From JBEDUK01 sp040414485 (GTDB lineage: Bacteria > Actinomycetota > UBA4738): a DNA stretch of 51,497 bases. The notes under the pieces were generated by a model that saw nothing but the letters and a program-made list of their open reading frames with translations, was not told where the DNA came from and ran no database searches. Position numbers and translations under genes: made by a program. This document shows positions 7,753 through 16,181 of this stretch, piece by piece. Location: positions 1 through 51,497 of the forward strand of contig JBEDUK010000028.1 of NCBI GenBank assembly GCA_040414485.1, in the 5' to 3' direction. Position 1 is the first letter of the stretch; the number at the start of each line of letters is the position of its first letter.

Positions 7753-8015
7753 TGGCCGACGTGCACCTTCCTTCGGCGCTGCGGCCGCTCTTCGCGGACC
7801 TGCCGCGCACCGTCGAGGTCGAAGCGCCGACGGTGCTCGACGCGATCGACGTGCTCGACCGGCGGTGGCCCGGGCTCCGCGATCGCCTCTGCGGAGAAGG
7901 GCCCGCGCTGCGCCGGCACATCCACGTCTACGTCGACGGCGAGCGCGGCGACCTCGCGACGGAGGTGCCGCCGAACGCACGGCTCGAGGTGATCGCCGCG
8001 ATCAGCGGCGGCTGA
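7752..8015 (+). CDS. MoaD/ThiS-type ubiquitin-like sulfur-carrier protein
   Basis: 87 residues ending in ISGG: the C-terminal Gly-Gly is the adenylation/thiocarboxylation site of MoaD, ThiS and related beta-grasp proteins. MADVHLPSALRPLF, VEVEAPTVLDAIDVLDRRWPG, HIHVYVDGE and NARLEVIAAISGG fit the beta-grasp pattern. The start ATG shares a base with the TAA of the propeller gene, so the two are co-translated. No MoeB/ThiF-type activating enzyme, MoaE or ThiG is in the window, so the partner must be elsewhere. It converges on menD with a 15-base gap. Possible roles are sulfur delivery or protein modification; neither is shown by sequence. Confidence 0.85.
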   Translation: MADVHLPSALRPLFADLPRTVEVEAPTVLDAIDVLDRRWPGLRDRLCGEGPALRRHIHVYVDGERGDLATEVPPNARLEVIAAISGG

Positions 8016-8030
8016 CGGCGTTCCGATCGA

Positions 8031-9791
8031 TCAAGGCGCCTCGAGGGCCGCTCTGACCGCGGCCCGGACGGCGGCCCTCGCCCGCAGCCCGACCTCGCGA
8101 TCGATGGGGATCTCGAGCAACTGCACCCCACCGTGGCCCGTCGCATCCGCCATCGCCTCGCCCAGATCAGCGGGCCGTTCGACGAGCCGGTACCGCGCGT
8201 GCGCAGCCTTGGCCAGGCGTTCCAACGGAACCGAGTGGGGCGTGACGAAGAGTCGCTCGTGTTCGGGTTCGGACGACACCGGGAGGTGGTCGAAGATGCC
8301 GCCGCCGTGGTTGTTCGGCACCACCAGAACGACGGGCGTGTCCCGCTGTGAAGTGGTGCGGCCCGACCAGAGCAGCGCGCCGGCATCGTGAAGGAGCGCC
8401 AGGTCGCCGATCAGCCCGATCACCGGTCCGTCCGCCGCCGCGGCGAGTCCGAGGACCGTGGACACCGAACCGTCGATCCCGCTCGCGCCGCGGTTGGCGA
8501 CGACCCGAAGGTCGGAGCGCGGCGCCAAGTACGTATCGAGATCCCGGACCGGCATGCTCGAGCCGGCGAAGAGGATCGAACCGGCCGGCGCCGCCGCCGC
8601 GGCGTCCCGGGCGACTCGCCCCTCGAAGGGGTGTCCCATCGCGTCCAGCGCGCGGTCGACCGCGGCCCGAACCCCCTGGTCCGCCCGGCGCCATCTTGTC
8701 AGCCAGGCCGACGGGTTCGGGGCATCGTCGCCGGTCCGATCGCCGAGGCGCGCCGCCAGCGAACGCACCACGTCGCTCGGGGATGCTTCGATCCACGGGT
8801 CGGCGCGGTGCGCCGGATCCGCCGGCGCGGACGAGACGACGACGAGCCGGCCGGCCCTCGCCGTCAGCGCCTGCGCCGCGCGGGTGGTCGGTGCGGCCCC
8901 GAACTGGAACACGACCTCGGGGACGTTGGCCGCGGCGAACTCGTCGTCCATGAGCAGGTGCTGCGCCGCTGACAGCGCAACCGGCGGGCGCCGGAGGCCG
9001 GAAAGGGGTTCGGCGATCAGCGGCCAGCCGGCGGCGACTGAGAGCGCCTCGACCGCGGCGGCGTATCTTCCGCCCGCGCCCCACGGTTCGATCCACCCGG
9101 CGAGCAGCAGACCGCGTTCGGTCGAGGCCATCAAAGAGGCGAGGTCCGCAACCGACCCGGCCACGCTCGGGTCGACCCGCCGAATCCGGAACCTGGACGA
9201 CTCCGGTGGGCGCTCAGGCTGGACGTCCGCCGTCCAGTCGGCCGGGACGAGCGGCTCGCGGAACGGCAGGTTGAGCTGAACAGGCCCGGCGGGAGGGCCG
9301 ACGGCATGCTCGTACGTGACTCCGGCGAGCGATCGCCACCCGGCCGGGTCCGCCGCATCGCGGTCCGGCACCGGCGCGTCGAGGAACGACAGGACGTGAC
9401 TTCCGAAGATGCCGATCTGGTCGATGGTCTGGTTCGCGCCGACGCCGCGCAGCTCCGGCGGTCGGTCGGCCGTCAGCGCGATCAGCGGCGTTCGCGACAT
9501 CTCCGCCTCGACGATCGCGGGGAACAGGTTCGCGACCGCGGTGCCGGACGTGGTGATCACCAGGGCGGGCTGCCCCATGGCCTTCGCGACGCCGAGGGCG
9601 AAGAAGCCGGCCGACCGCTCGTCGGCGTGCACGTGCACCCGCAGCCGCCCGTCCCGTGCCACGGCGAGCGCGATCGGCGTCGACCGAGACCCGGGGGAGA
9701 TGCACGCATGCGTCGCACCGGATCGGACGAACCCGTCGACGAGGGCCAACATCGCCCTCAGCGCGGCGTCGCCGGTGGACGACTCAGCCAT
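8031..9791 (-). CDS. menD: SEPHCHC synthase MenD (thiamine-diphosphate enzyme)
   Basis: Joins isochorismate and 2-oxoglutarate in a ThDP-dependent reaction to give SEPHCHC. 586 residues from ATG 9791 (MAESSTGDAALRAM); 24 further upstream codons are open but would lie inside menC. The N-terminal CISPGSRSTPIALAV is the MenD hallmark and HVHADERSAGFFALGVAKA holds the ThDP-activating Glu region. The C-terminal domain has NRGASGIDGSVSTVLGLA, GDLALLHDAGALL and VPNNHGGGIFDHLP for ThDP/Mg binding. Its start overlaps the end of menC by 8 bases. Order on this strand is menB-menA-menC-menD. Confidence 0.95.
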   Translation of the reverse strand: MAESSTGDAALRAMLALVDGFVRSGATHACISPGSRSTPIALAVARDGRLRVHVHADERSAGFFALGVAKAMGQPALVITTSGTAVANLFPAIVEAEMSRTPLIALTADRPPELRGVGANQTIDQIGIFGSHVLSFLDAPVPDRDAADPAGWRSLAGVTYEHAVGPPAGPVQLNLPFREPLVPADWTADVQPERPPESSRFRIRRVDPSVAGSVADLASLMASTERGLLLAGWIEPWGAGGRYAAAVEALSVAAGWPLIAEPLSGLRRPPVALSAAQHLLMDDEFAAANVPEVVFQFGAAPTTRAAQALTARAGRLVVVSSAPADPAHRADPWIEASPSDVVRSLAARLGDRTGDDAPNPSAWLTRWRRADQGVRAAVDRALDAMGHPFEGRVARDAAAAAPAGSILFAGSSMPVRDLDTYLAPRSDLRVVANRGASGIDGSVSTVLGLAAAADGPVIGLIGDLALLHDAGALLWSGRTTSQRDTPVVLVVPNNHGGGIFDHLPVSSEPEHERLFVTPHSVPLERLAKAAHARYRLVERPADLGEAMADATGHGGVQLLEIPIDREVGLRARAAVRAAVRAALEAP

Positions 9792-10677
9792 GGGCCGGGT
9801 CGCCGTTCGAGTCCATCGACAGAAGGTCCGGTTCGACGCGCACCGGCCGCAGCAGCCCGCCAACCGGGACGAGCGGTGTGGAGGTCACGTCCGCGGCCAG
9901 AAGCAGCGCCGTCCCGACCCCGTGGGCGAACGGCGCATCGGGAAGTGCGGCGGCGACCGCGAGCACCGCGGCCAGGCCCACGGAGGTCTCCAGCGCGCTC
10001 GACGCGATGGCCGGCACGCCGGCTGCCTCTGCGGCGAGGAGGGCGGCGCGGACGCCCCCCAGTCGCTGGGGCTTGAGCACCACGGCGTCCGCGGCATCGA
10101 GGCGGCGAACGACCGCGGCGTCTGGCACGGTTCGGATCTGCATCTCGGCGGCGACCGGAATCGGTGAGGCCCGCCGGACCGCGGCCAGGTCGTCCAGCCG
10201 TGCGACCGGATCTTCGACCAGTTCGACGTCGAATCCTGTCAGGGTGCGCAACGCCGCGAGCGCCGACGCAGGGTCGGGCCAGGCGCCGTTGGCATCGAGC
10301 CGGATCCGAACGCCCGGACCGACCGCATCCCGAACCGCAGCGACGCGCGCCTCGGAGAGATCGTCACCGACCTTTACTTTCACCGTTCCGCACTCGGACG
10401 CCGCGGCGAGGGCGCCGGCCTCAGCAGGAGGGACCCGCGGGATCATGGCGTTGACCTGCACGTCGTCGCGCAGGGGTGCCGGGAATTGTGAGGTCGCGGC
10501 CTCGAGCGCCGACCGCTCGGCCGCGGCGCGCTCGGCGTTCGACCACGACGGCAACGGCGAGCACTCACCCCAGCCGGCCGGCCCGCGCACCAGCCAGCCC
10601 GCCCGCTCGGTCACGGCTCCCACCGGCACCCGGAGCGGCACCGCGAACGGCAGCCGCGTCAGATCCTGGCGATCCAC
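9784..10677 (-). CDS. menC: o-Succinylbenzoate synthase MenC (enolase superfamily)
   Basis: Dehydrates SHCHC to o-succinylbenzoate. 297 residues if started at GTG 10677, which overlaps the end of menA by 19 bases; the frame is open further upstream inside menA but that is not enolase-like. The catalytic set is visible: VKVKVG with the KxK base, RLDANGAW, ELVEDPV and AAEMQ as the three metal-ligand strands, and VLKPQRLGG with the second catalytic Lys. The C-terminal SSALETSVGLAA is also typical. It is somewhat short, which fits the compact actinobacterial MenC group. The exact start is the weakest point. Confidence 0.9.
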   Translation of the reverse strand: MDRQDLTRLPFAVPLRVPVGAVTERAGWLVRGPAGWGECSPLPSWSNAERAAAERSALEAATSQFPAPLRDDVQVNAMIPRVPPAEAGALAAASECGTVKVKVGDDLSEARVAAVRDAVGPGVRIRLDANGAWPDPASALAALRTLTGFDVELVEDPVARLDDLAAVRRASPIPVAAEMQIRTVPDAAVVRRLDAADAVVLKPQRLGGVRAALLAAEAAGVPAIASSALETSVGLAAVLAVAAALPDAPFAHGVGTALLLAADVTSTPLVPVGGLLRPVRVEPDLLSMDSNGDPAHG

Positions 10678-11573
10678 AGGCCCAGGGCGAGCGCCGCGCC
10701 GAACGCCAGATCGAGGGCCGCGGTGGCGACCAGCACCGGGATCAGCGCCCGCCCGGACGCGGTCCCGACCGTCGCGAACGGCCGCACAGAGAGCGGCGCC
10801 GCGGCGAACGCGAGCAGGGCCCACGCGGGCATGGCGCCGATCAGGACCGCCAGCGCGACGGACGCGAACGCGGCCGCGACGCAAGCGCGGTACATGGCTC
10901 GGGTTCGGCCGTCGCCCAACCGAACGGCTAGCGTCCGCTTTCCCGCGGCGGCGTCCGTCTCGATGTCTCGGAGGTTGTTCGCGACCAGGATCGCCACCGC
11001 CAACAGGCCGACCGCGACCGCACCCCACCACGCCGCCGCGGGCACGGTCTCGCCCTGGACGTACGCGGTCCCGGCGCACGCGAACAGACCGAAGAACAGG
11101 AACACCGAGACCTCGCCCATGCCGCGCGCGGCGTAGGGACGCGGCCCGCCCGAGTACAGCGCCGCCGCTCCCAGGGCGGCCGCGCCGATCACGAGCAGCC
11201 AGGGCGACGTCGTGATGGCCAGCCACAGGCCGACCGCGGCGGCGATGCCGAACGCGATCAGCGCCGCGCCACGGACCGCCGCCGGTGACGCCAGCCCGGA
11301 CGCGGTCAGTCGAATCGGACCCACGCGGGCCTCCGTGTCGACGCGCCGGATGCCGTCGAAGTAGTCGTTCGCGTAGTTCACGCCGACCTGGAGCGCGAGC
11401 GCCACGACCAGGCATCCGATCGCGCGCGGCCAGGTGGGCGAGACGGCGGCCGCGGTTCCCACCAGGACCGGGGCCACGGACGCGCCGAGGGTCCGCGGCC
11501 GGGCGCCGGCCAGCCACACCCCCACGCGGCTCCGCGGGACGCGAGGCACGCGCGGCGCCGGTTCGCTCGTCAC
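10659..11573 (-). CDS. menA: 1,4-Dihydroxy-2-naphthoate polyprenyltransferase MenA
   Basis: Attaches the isoprenoid chain to DHNA at the membrane. 304 residues from GTG 11573, which overlaps the menB stop as GTGA. A UbiA-family integral membrane protein with about eight hydrophobic helices. The first Asp-rich motif is NYANDYFDGIRRVD (about 65-80), the second NNLRDIETDAAAGKRTLAVR; both bind Mg-diphosphate. GPIRLTASGL follows the first motif as in other MenA proteins. The gene lies between menB and menC in a tight minus-strand operon. Prenyl diphosphate would come from the MEP pathway that includes ispD and ispF upstream. Confidence 0.95.
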   Translation of the reverse strand: MTSEPAPRVPRVPRSRVGVWLAGARPRTLGASVAPVLVGTAAAVSPTWPRAIGCLVVALALQVGVNYANDYFDGIRRVDTEARVGPIRLTASGLASPAAVRGAALIAFGIAAAVGLWLAITTSPWLLVIGAAALGAAALYSGGPRPYAARGMGEVSVFLFFGLFACAGTAYVQGETVPAAAWWGAVAVGLLAVAILVANNLRDIETDAAAGKRTLAVRLGDGRTRAMYRACVAAAFASVALAVLIGAMPAWALLAFAAAPLSVRPFATVGTASGRALIPVLVATAALDLAFGAALALGLWIARI

Positions 11574-12388
11574 GGACGCTTCGGGAATCTGGCGAAGTCG
11601 GGCCGGCGCTTCTCCACGTACGCGTCCCGGCCCTCCTGCGCCTCCTCGCTCATGTAGTAGAGCAGCGTGGCGTCGCCGGCGAGTTGCTGGATGCCGGCCA
11701 GGCCGTCGGTGTCGGCGTTGAACCCTGCCTTCAGCATGCGAAGGGCGAGCGCGGAGAACTCGAGCATCCGGCGGCACACGGCGAGCGTCTCCTCTTCGAG
11801 CCGCTCCAGCGGCACGACCCGGTTGACCAGGCCCCATTGGAGCGCGGTCGGCGCGTCGTACTGCTCGCAGAGGAACCAGACCTCCTTCGCGCGCTTCAGC
11901 CCGACCGTGCGGGCGAGCAGCCCGGAGCCGTAGCCGGCGTCGAAGGACCCGACCTTCGGTCCCGTCTGCCCGAACCTGGCGTTCTCGGCCGCGATGGTGA
12001 GGTCGCACACCAGGTGCAGGACGTGGCCGCCGCCGATCGCGTAGCCCGCGACCATGGCCACGACGGGCTTCGGAAGCCGCCGGATCTGGACCTGCAGGTC
12101 GAGCACGTTGAGACGCCCGACGCCCTTCGCGTCCACGTAGCCGTCGTCGCCGCGGATGCGCTGGTCGCCGCCCGAACAGAACGCGTCGTTCCCCTCGCCG
12201 GTGAGGATGATGACCCCGACGGCGGGATCGTCGCGGGCGGTCTCGAACGCGTCGGAGAGCTCGAACAGCGTCTGCGGCCTGAATGCGTTGCGGACCTCGG
12301 GCCTCGCGATCGTGATCTTCGCGATGCCGTCACTGGTCTCGTACCGGATGTCGCCGTAGTCGCCTGAGGGCTGCCAGTCCATGATCAT
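11570..12388 (-). CDS. menB: 1,4-Dihydroxy-2-naphthoyl-CoA synthase MenB
   Basis: Cyclises o-succinylbenzoyl-CoA to DHNA-CoA. 272 residues of crotonase fold. CSGGDQRIRGDDGY contains the MenB-specific region after the oxyanion strand, VVAMVAGYAIGGGHVLHL the second oxyanion loop, and GQTGPKVGSFDAGYGSGLLA and the C-terminal region are specific for MenB rather than general enoyl-CoA hydratases. Two starts are possible: ATG 12388 and ATG 12382. GGGAG upstream is 3 bases from the first and 9 from the second, so 12382 may be the true one. First gene of the minus-strand men operon, divergent from menE with about 45 bases between. Confidence 0.96.
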   Translation of the reverse strand: MIMDWQPSGDYGDIRYETSDGIAKITIARPEVRNAFRPQTLFELSDAFETARDDPAVGVIILTGEGNDAFCSGGDQRIRGDDGYVDAKGVGRLNVLDLQVQIRRLPKPVVAMVAGYAIGGGHVLHLVCDLTIAAENARFGQTGPKVGSFDAGYGSGLLARTVGLKRAKEVWFLCEQYDAPTALQWGLVNRVVPLERLEEETLAVCRRMLEFSALALRMLKAGFNADTDGLAGIQQLAGDATLLYYMSEEAQEGRDAYVEKRRPDFARFPKRP

Positions 12389-12417
12389 TCACTCCCAGAG
12401 TGGTTGCTCGGATCGTG

Positions 12418-12427
12418 GGCTAGCCTA
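12418..12427. promoter_or_regulatory. Overlapping divergent -10 elements between menB and menE
   Basis: The 8-bp palindrome GGCTAGCC (12418-12425) holds a plus-strand -10, TAGCCT (12421-12426), eight bases before the menE GTG. It also holds a minus-strand -10, TAGGCT (complement of 12422-12427), which would give menB a leader of roughly 27 nt. No good -35 is visible in either direction. Start sites are predicted, not shown. Confidence 0.4.
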
Positions 12428-12433
12428 CCCGGA

Positions 12434-13645
12434 GTGGATGGCCTGGACGACTTCGGAACGGGAGACCTGGTCGTCGCCTCCATGCCTCCGGGGCCGGCGT
12501 GGCTGGACGTCCTGGAGGCTGTCTTCGACAAGGGCGCCGCCGTGCTGCCCGTGGACCATCGGCTTCCGCAGGGGGCGGCTGCCGACATCGTGGCCCGCGC
12601 CCGGCCGACCGCGGTTCTCGAGCCCGGTGGGTTCCGGCGCCTGGCGGGCGGCGAGCCGGTGGACCCGGCGGTCCGCCTGGTGATGGCCACCTCCGGCACG
12701 GCCGGCCCGCCCAAGCTCGTCGAGCTGACCGAGTTCGCGCTTCAGGCTGCGCTGACGGCTTCGTCTGCGCGGCTCGGATGCGGCTCGTCCGATCCCTGGT
12801 ACTGCTGCCTGCCGGTCGCCCACATGGGCGGGATGCTCGTCGCCCTCCGCCGCGTGCTCCTGGGCGTGCCGGTGTCGATGGCCGAACGGTTCGACATGGA
12901 GACGTTCGCCGAAGCGGCCTCGTCGGGCGCCGCGTTCGCGTCGCTGGTTCCGACCGCGCTCGGCCGGATCGCGCGAGCGGAGGACGACATGCTGCTCGAC
13001 CGGATCCGGAGCATGCGAGCCGTCCTGGTCGGCGGAGCCGCCCTCGATCGCGCGTCGCGGGACCTGTTCGGCGACCGAACCGGCGTCCCGGCCGTCCCCA
13101 CCTATGGACTGACCGAGACGTGCGGCGGCGTCGTCTACGACGGCGTGCCGCTCGACGGAGTCGAGGTCCGCATCGAACCCGCGACGGAACAGATCCTGCT
13201 GCGAGGGCCCACGCTCATGCGCGGCCTCCGGGGCGATCCGGCCGGGGCCGCGACGGCATTCGACCCCGACGGCTGGCTGCGCACGGGCGACGCCGGGACC
13301 TTCGACCACGGCGTCCTGCACGTGGAAGGGCGGATTGACGACGTGATCGTCACCGGCGGCGAGAAGGTCTGGCCGGACGCGGTGGAGGCGGCGGTCCGAA
13401 CACATCCTGGCGTTGCAGATGCGATGGTCGCCGGCCGGCCGGACCCCGAGTGGGGCGAGCGCGTGGTCGTCTTCGTCGTTCCCGTGGACCCCGCGGCGCC
13501 GCCGGGTCTCGGCGCGGTGCGGGATCATGCCGGCGCGCGTGTCCCACGGTACGCGCTGCCGAAAGACCTGGTCATCGTGTCCGAATTGCCGCGGATGGCC
13601 TCCGGGAAGGTACGTAGGCGAAAGCCGTCCGAACGGGCGCGTTAG
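12434..13645 (+). CDS. menE: o-Succinylbenzoate-CoA ligase MenE (short ANL-family ligase)
   Basis: Activates o-succinylbenzoate with CoA and ATP. About 403 residues from GTG 12434; a TTG ten codons earlier is open but lies upstream of the likely -10 box. ANL-family motifs are MATSGTAGPPKLVELT (phosphate loop), PTYGLTETCGG (adenine-binding), DGWLRTGDAG and the final Lys motif ELPRMASGKVRRR. It is shorter than most acyl-CoA ligases, as is normal for actinobacterial MenE, because the N-terminal domain is reduced. The mRNA may be leaderless. The neighbouring men genes support the substrate; sequence alone could not separate it from other small ligases. Confidence 0.88.
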   Translation: MDGLDDFGTGDLVVASMPPGPAWLDVLEAVFDKGAAVLPVDHRLPQGAAADIVARARPTAVLEPGGFRRLAGGEPVDPAVRLVMATSGTAGPPKLVELTEFALQAALTASSARLGCGSSDPWYCCLPVAHMGGMLVALRRVLLGVPVSMAERFDMETFAEAASSGAAFASLVPTALGRIARAEDDMLLDRIRSMRAVLVGGAALDRASRDLFGDRTGVPAVPTYGLTETCGGVVYDGVPLDGVEVRIEPATEQILLRGPTLMRGLRGDPAGAATAFDPDGWLRTGDAGTFDHGVLHVEGRIDDVIVTGGEKVWPDAVEAAVRTHPGVADAMVAGRPDPEWGERVVVFVVPVDPAAPPGLGAVRDHAGARVPRYALPKDLVIVSELPRMASGKVRRRKPSERAR

Positions 13646-13676
13646 GATTCGAAGGTCGAGAGGAGGCCGCTCGAAT

Positions 13677-15662
13677 ATGGCGGAAGCCGAACAGATCCCC
13701 GACGAAGAGCCCACGTCCATCGATGCGCTGCTGCTCGAGCAGCGCCGCTACCCCCCGCCGCCGGAGTTCGCCGCCCAGGCGAACGCCCAGCCGGAGATCT
13801 ACGACCGCGACCCCATGGAGTTCTGGGACGCGGAGGCGCGGACCCGGATCTCCTGGTTCGAGCCCTACGAGACCCTCCTCGAGTGGGAGCTTCCGTACGC
13901 GACGTGGTTCGTCGGCGGCAAGCTGAACGTGGCCTACAACTGCGTGGACCGGCACGTCGAACGCGGCGACGGCGACAAGGTCGCGTACTACTGGGAGGGC
14001 GAGCCGGTCGACGACCGCCGGACGATCACGTTCGCCGACCTCCAGCGCGAGGTGGTGCGTTTCGCCAATGGGCTGAGGTCGCTCGGCGTTGGGAAGGGCA
14101 CGCCGGTCGGCATCTACATGGGGATGATCCCGGAGCTGCCCGTGGCCATGCTCGCCTGCACGCGGCTGGGCGCCCCGCACACGGTCGTGTTCGGAGGGTT
14201 CTCGGCCGAATCGCTGTCGGGCCGGCTGAGCGACATGGGGTGCGAGGTCCTGATCACCCAGGACGGAGGCTGGCGCCGCGGCAACGTCGTGCCGCTGAAG
14301 GCGAACGCCGACGCCGCGCTCGAGCGGGCCCCCGGCGTGAAGCACATGGTGGTCGTCAAGCGCACGGCGAACGACGTTCCCATGCGGGAGGGCCGCGACA
14401 TCTGGCTGGACGACCTGGTTCGGGACGCCTCCGACGATGCGGCGACCTGCCCGTGCGAGCCAATGGACTCGGAGGACCTCCTCTACCTGCTCTATTCGAG
14501 CGGAACCACCGCGAAGCCGAAGGCGATCGTGCACACGACGGCCGGGTATCTCGTGGGCACGTCCACCACCCACCACTACATCTTCGACGTCAAGCCCGCC
14601 TCCGTGTACTGGTGCGCCGCCGACATCGGCTGGGTCACCGGGCACTCCTACATCGTGTACGGCCCGCTGGTGAACGGGACGACCGGGGTCCTCTACGAGG
14701 GAACGCCGGACTTCCCCGACAAGGATCGCTGGTGGGAGATCGTCGAGCGGTACAAGGTGGACATCCTCTACACGGCCCCCACCGCGATCCGCACGCACAT
14801 GAAGTGGGGCCCGCAGTACGCCGAACGCCACGATCTGTCGTCGCTTCGTCTGTTGGGAAGCGTCGGCGAGCCGATCAATCCCGAGGCATGGGTCTGGTAC
14901 CGCGAGCACATCGGTGGCGGCCGCACGCCCGTCGTCGACACGTGGTGGCAGACCGAAACCGGCATGATCCTCATCACGCCGCTCCCCGGCCTCACGACCC
15001 TGAAGCCGGGCAGCGCGACCAGGCCGTTCCCGGGGATCGAGGCTGCGGTCTACAACGACCGCGGTGAGGAGGTTCCGCCCGGCGCCGGCGGCTACCTGGT
15101 GCTGAAGCGGCCGTGGCCGGCCATGCTCAGGGGGCTCTACAAGGACGACGAACGCTACCGCGCCACCTACTGGAGCCGATTCCCCGACGTGTACTTCGCC
15201 GGCGACGGCGCGCGGGTGGACGAGGACGGCGACTTCTGGCTGATGGGCCGCGTCGACGACGTGATGAACGTGAGCGGGCACCGCATCTCGACGATCGAGG
15301 TGGAGAGCGCGTTGGTCGACCACCCGGATGTCGCGGAGGCGGCCGTGTGCGGCCGTCAGGACGCCGTCACCGGCCAGGCGATCGTCGCGTTCGTCACGCT
15401 GAAGGGCGGACACGAGGGCTCGCCCGAGGAGCTCGCGGTGCTGCGCGACCACGTCGCGTCGAAGATCGGGAAACTGGCGATGCCGGCGAACATCGTCTTC
15501 ACGCCCGAGCTGCCGAAGACCCGTTCGGGAAAGATCATGCGTCGGCTCCTCAGGGACGTGGCCGAGGAGCGCCCCCTCGGGGACACGACCACGCTCGCAG
15601 ATCCCGCGGTCGTCGAGGAGATCCGGGACCGGGCGCACACCGACGCCGGGCAGGAGGAGTAG
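13677..15662 (+). CDS. acs: Acetyl-CoA synthetase (AMP-forming)
   Basis: 661 residues, the usual Acs length. The start ATG 13677 is preceded by GAGAGGAGG about ten bases away. N-terminal Acs-type domain: EFWDAEARTRISWFEPY and NVAYNCVDRHVE. ATP-binding P-loop LLYSSGTTAKPKAIVHT, acetyl-pocket region WCAADIGWVTGHSYIVYGPL, DTWWQTETGMI, the DGDFWLMGRVDDVMNVSGHR hinge and the C-terminal PKTRSGKIMRRLLR, whose Lys is the site usually acetylated to switch Acs off. The reaction is acetate + ATP + CoA to acetyl-CoA + AMP + PPi in the cytoplasm. It follows menE by 31 bases; propionate is an alternative substrate that cannot be excluded. Confidence 0.94.
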   Translation: MAEAEQIPDEEPTSIDALLLEQRRYPPPPEFAAQANAQPEIYDRDPMEFWDAEARTRISWFEPYETLLEWELPYATWFVGGKLNVAYNCVDRHVERGDGDKVAYYWEGEPVDDRRTITFADLQREVVRFANGLRSLGVGKGTPVGIYMGMIPELPVAMLACTRLGAPHTVVFGGFSAESLSGRLSDMGCEVLITQDGGWRRGNVVPLKANADAALERAPGVKHMVVVKRTANDVPMREGRDIWLDDLVRDASDDAATCPCEPMDSEDLLYLLYSSGTTAKPKAIVHTTAGYLVGTSTTHHYIFDVKPASVYWCAADIGWVTGHSYIVYGPLVNGTTGVLYEGTPDFPDKDRWWEIVERYKVDILYTAPTAIRTHMKWGPQYAERHDLSSLRLLGSVGEPINPEAWVWYREHIGGGRTPVVDTWWQTETGMILITPLPGLTTLKPGSATRPFPGIEAAVYNDRGEEVPPGAGGYLVLKRPWPAMLRGLYKDDERYRATYWSRFPDVYFAGDGARVDEDGDFWLMGRVDDVMNVSGHRISTIEVESALVDHPDVAEAAVCGRQDAVTGQAIVAFVTLKGGHEGSPEELAVLRDHVASKIGKLAMPANIVFTPELPKTRSGKIMRRLLRDVAEERPLGDTTTLADPAVVEEIRDRAHTDAGQEE

Positions 15663-15668
15663 GGCTTG

Positions 15669-16181
15669 GTGCGAAGCGCGGCGCCGATCGAGGGCCAGCT
15701 GTCCTTCGGAGTGCTTCTCGAGGAGCCTGTTCCCGCCGACGTGCCCGCGCCCTCGCCGGCCGAAGGCGCCCAGAGCCCGGCGTCGCCGGCGACCCGGGCC
15801 CCTGGCGGCCCGGCCCAGGCGGTTCCATCAACGCCGGCGCCGGGCGTCGAGCGCGCGGACCCGCAGGACTGGCATGCGATCCTCGACTTCGAGCGCGGAT
15901 GGTCCGGGTCGCCCGGCGCGAAGCAGCGGGCGGTGCGGGACCGGTTCGGCATCGGCTCGGCTCGCTATCATCAGCTGCTCGACCGGGCTCTGGAGCGTCC
16001 GGAGGCCCTTGTGTACGATCCCGGGCTGGTCGGCCGGCTCCGGCGCCTGCGTGAGGCTCGGCGCCGGAAGCGGTTCGCCGAGCGGCTCGAGGTGGAGGTG
16101 GACCCGCCCGCGGACCCGGTCGGTGGCCCCGCGGATCGGCCTTCGGACCCGAAGGCGGGGCAGGGGGGAGGAGAGGGCTGA
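15669..16181 (+). CDS. DUF3263 family protein
   Basis: 170 residues from GTG 15669; a TTG three bases earlier is also open, and GGAGGAG lies upstream in the end of acs. The first 65 residues are Pro/Ala-rich and disordered. The core (about 66-140) has WHAILDFERGWSGSPGAKQR, RYHQLLDRALERPEAL and DPGLVGRLRRLREARRRKR, which I recognise as the actinobacterial DUF3263 pattern. The helix arrangement with a basic end resembles a small DNA-binding protein, but no function is established. Its TGA shares a base with the ATG of the LytR_C gene, so the pair is co-translated, as in the mycobacterial pair I recall as Rv0430-Rv0431. Confidence 0.8.
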   Translation: MRSAAPIEGQLSFGVLLEEPVPADVPAPSPAEGAQSPASPATRAPGGPAQAVPSTPAPGVERADPQDWHAILDFERGWSGSPGAKQRAVRDRFGIGSARYHQLLDRALERPEALVYDPGLVGRLRRLREARRRKRFAERLEVEVDPPADPVGGPADRPSDPKAGQGGGEG

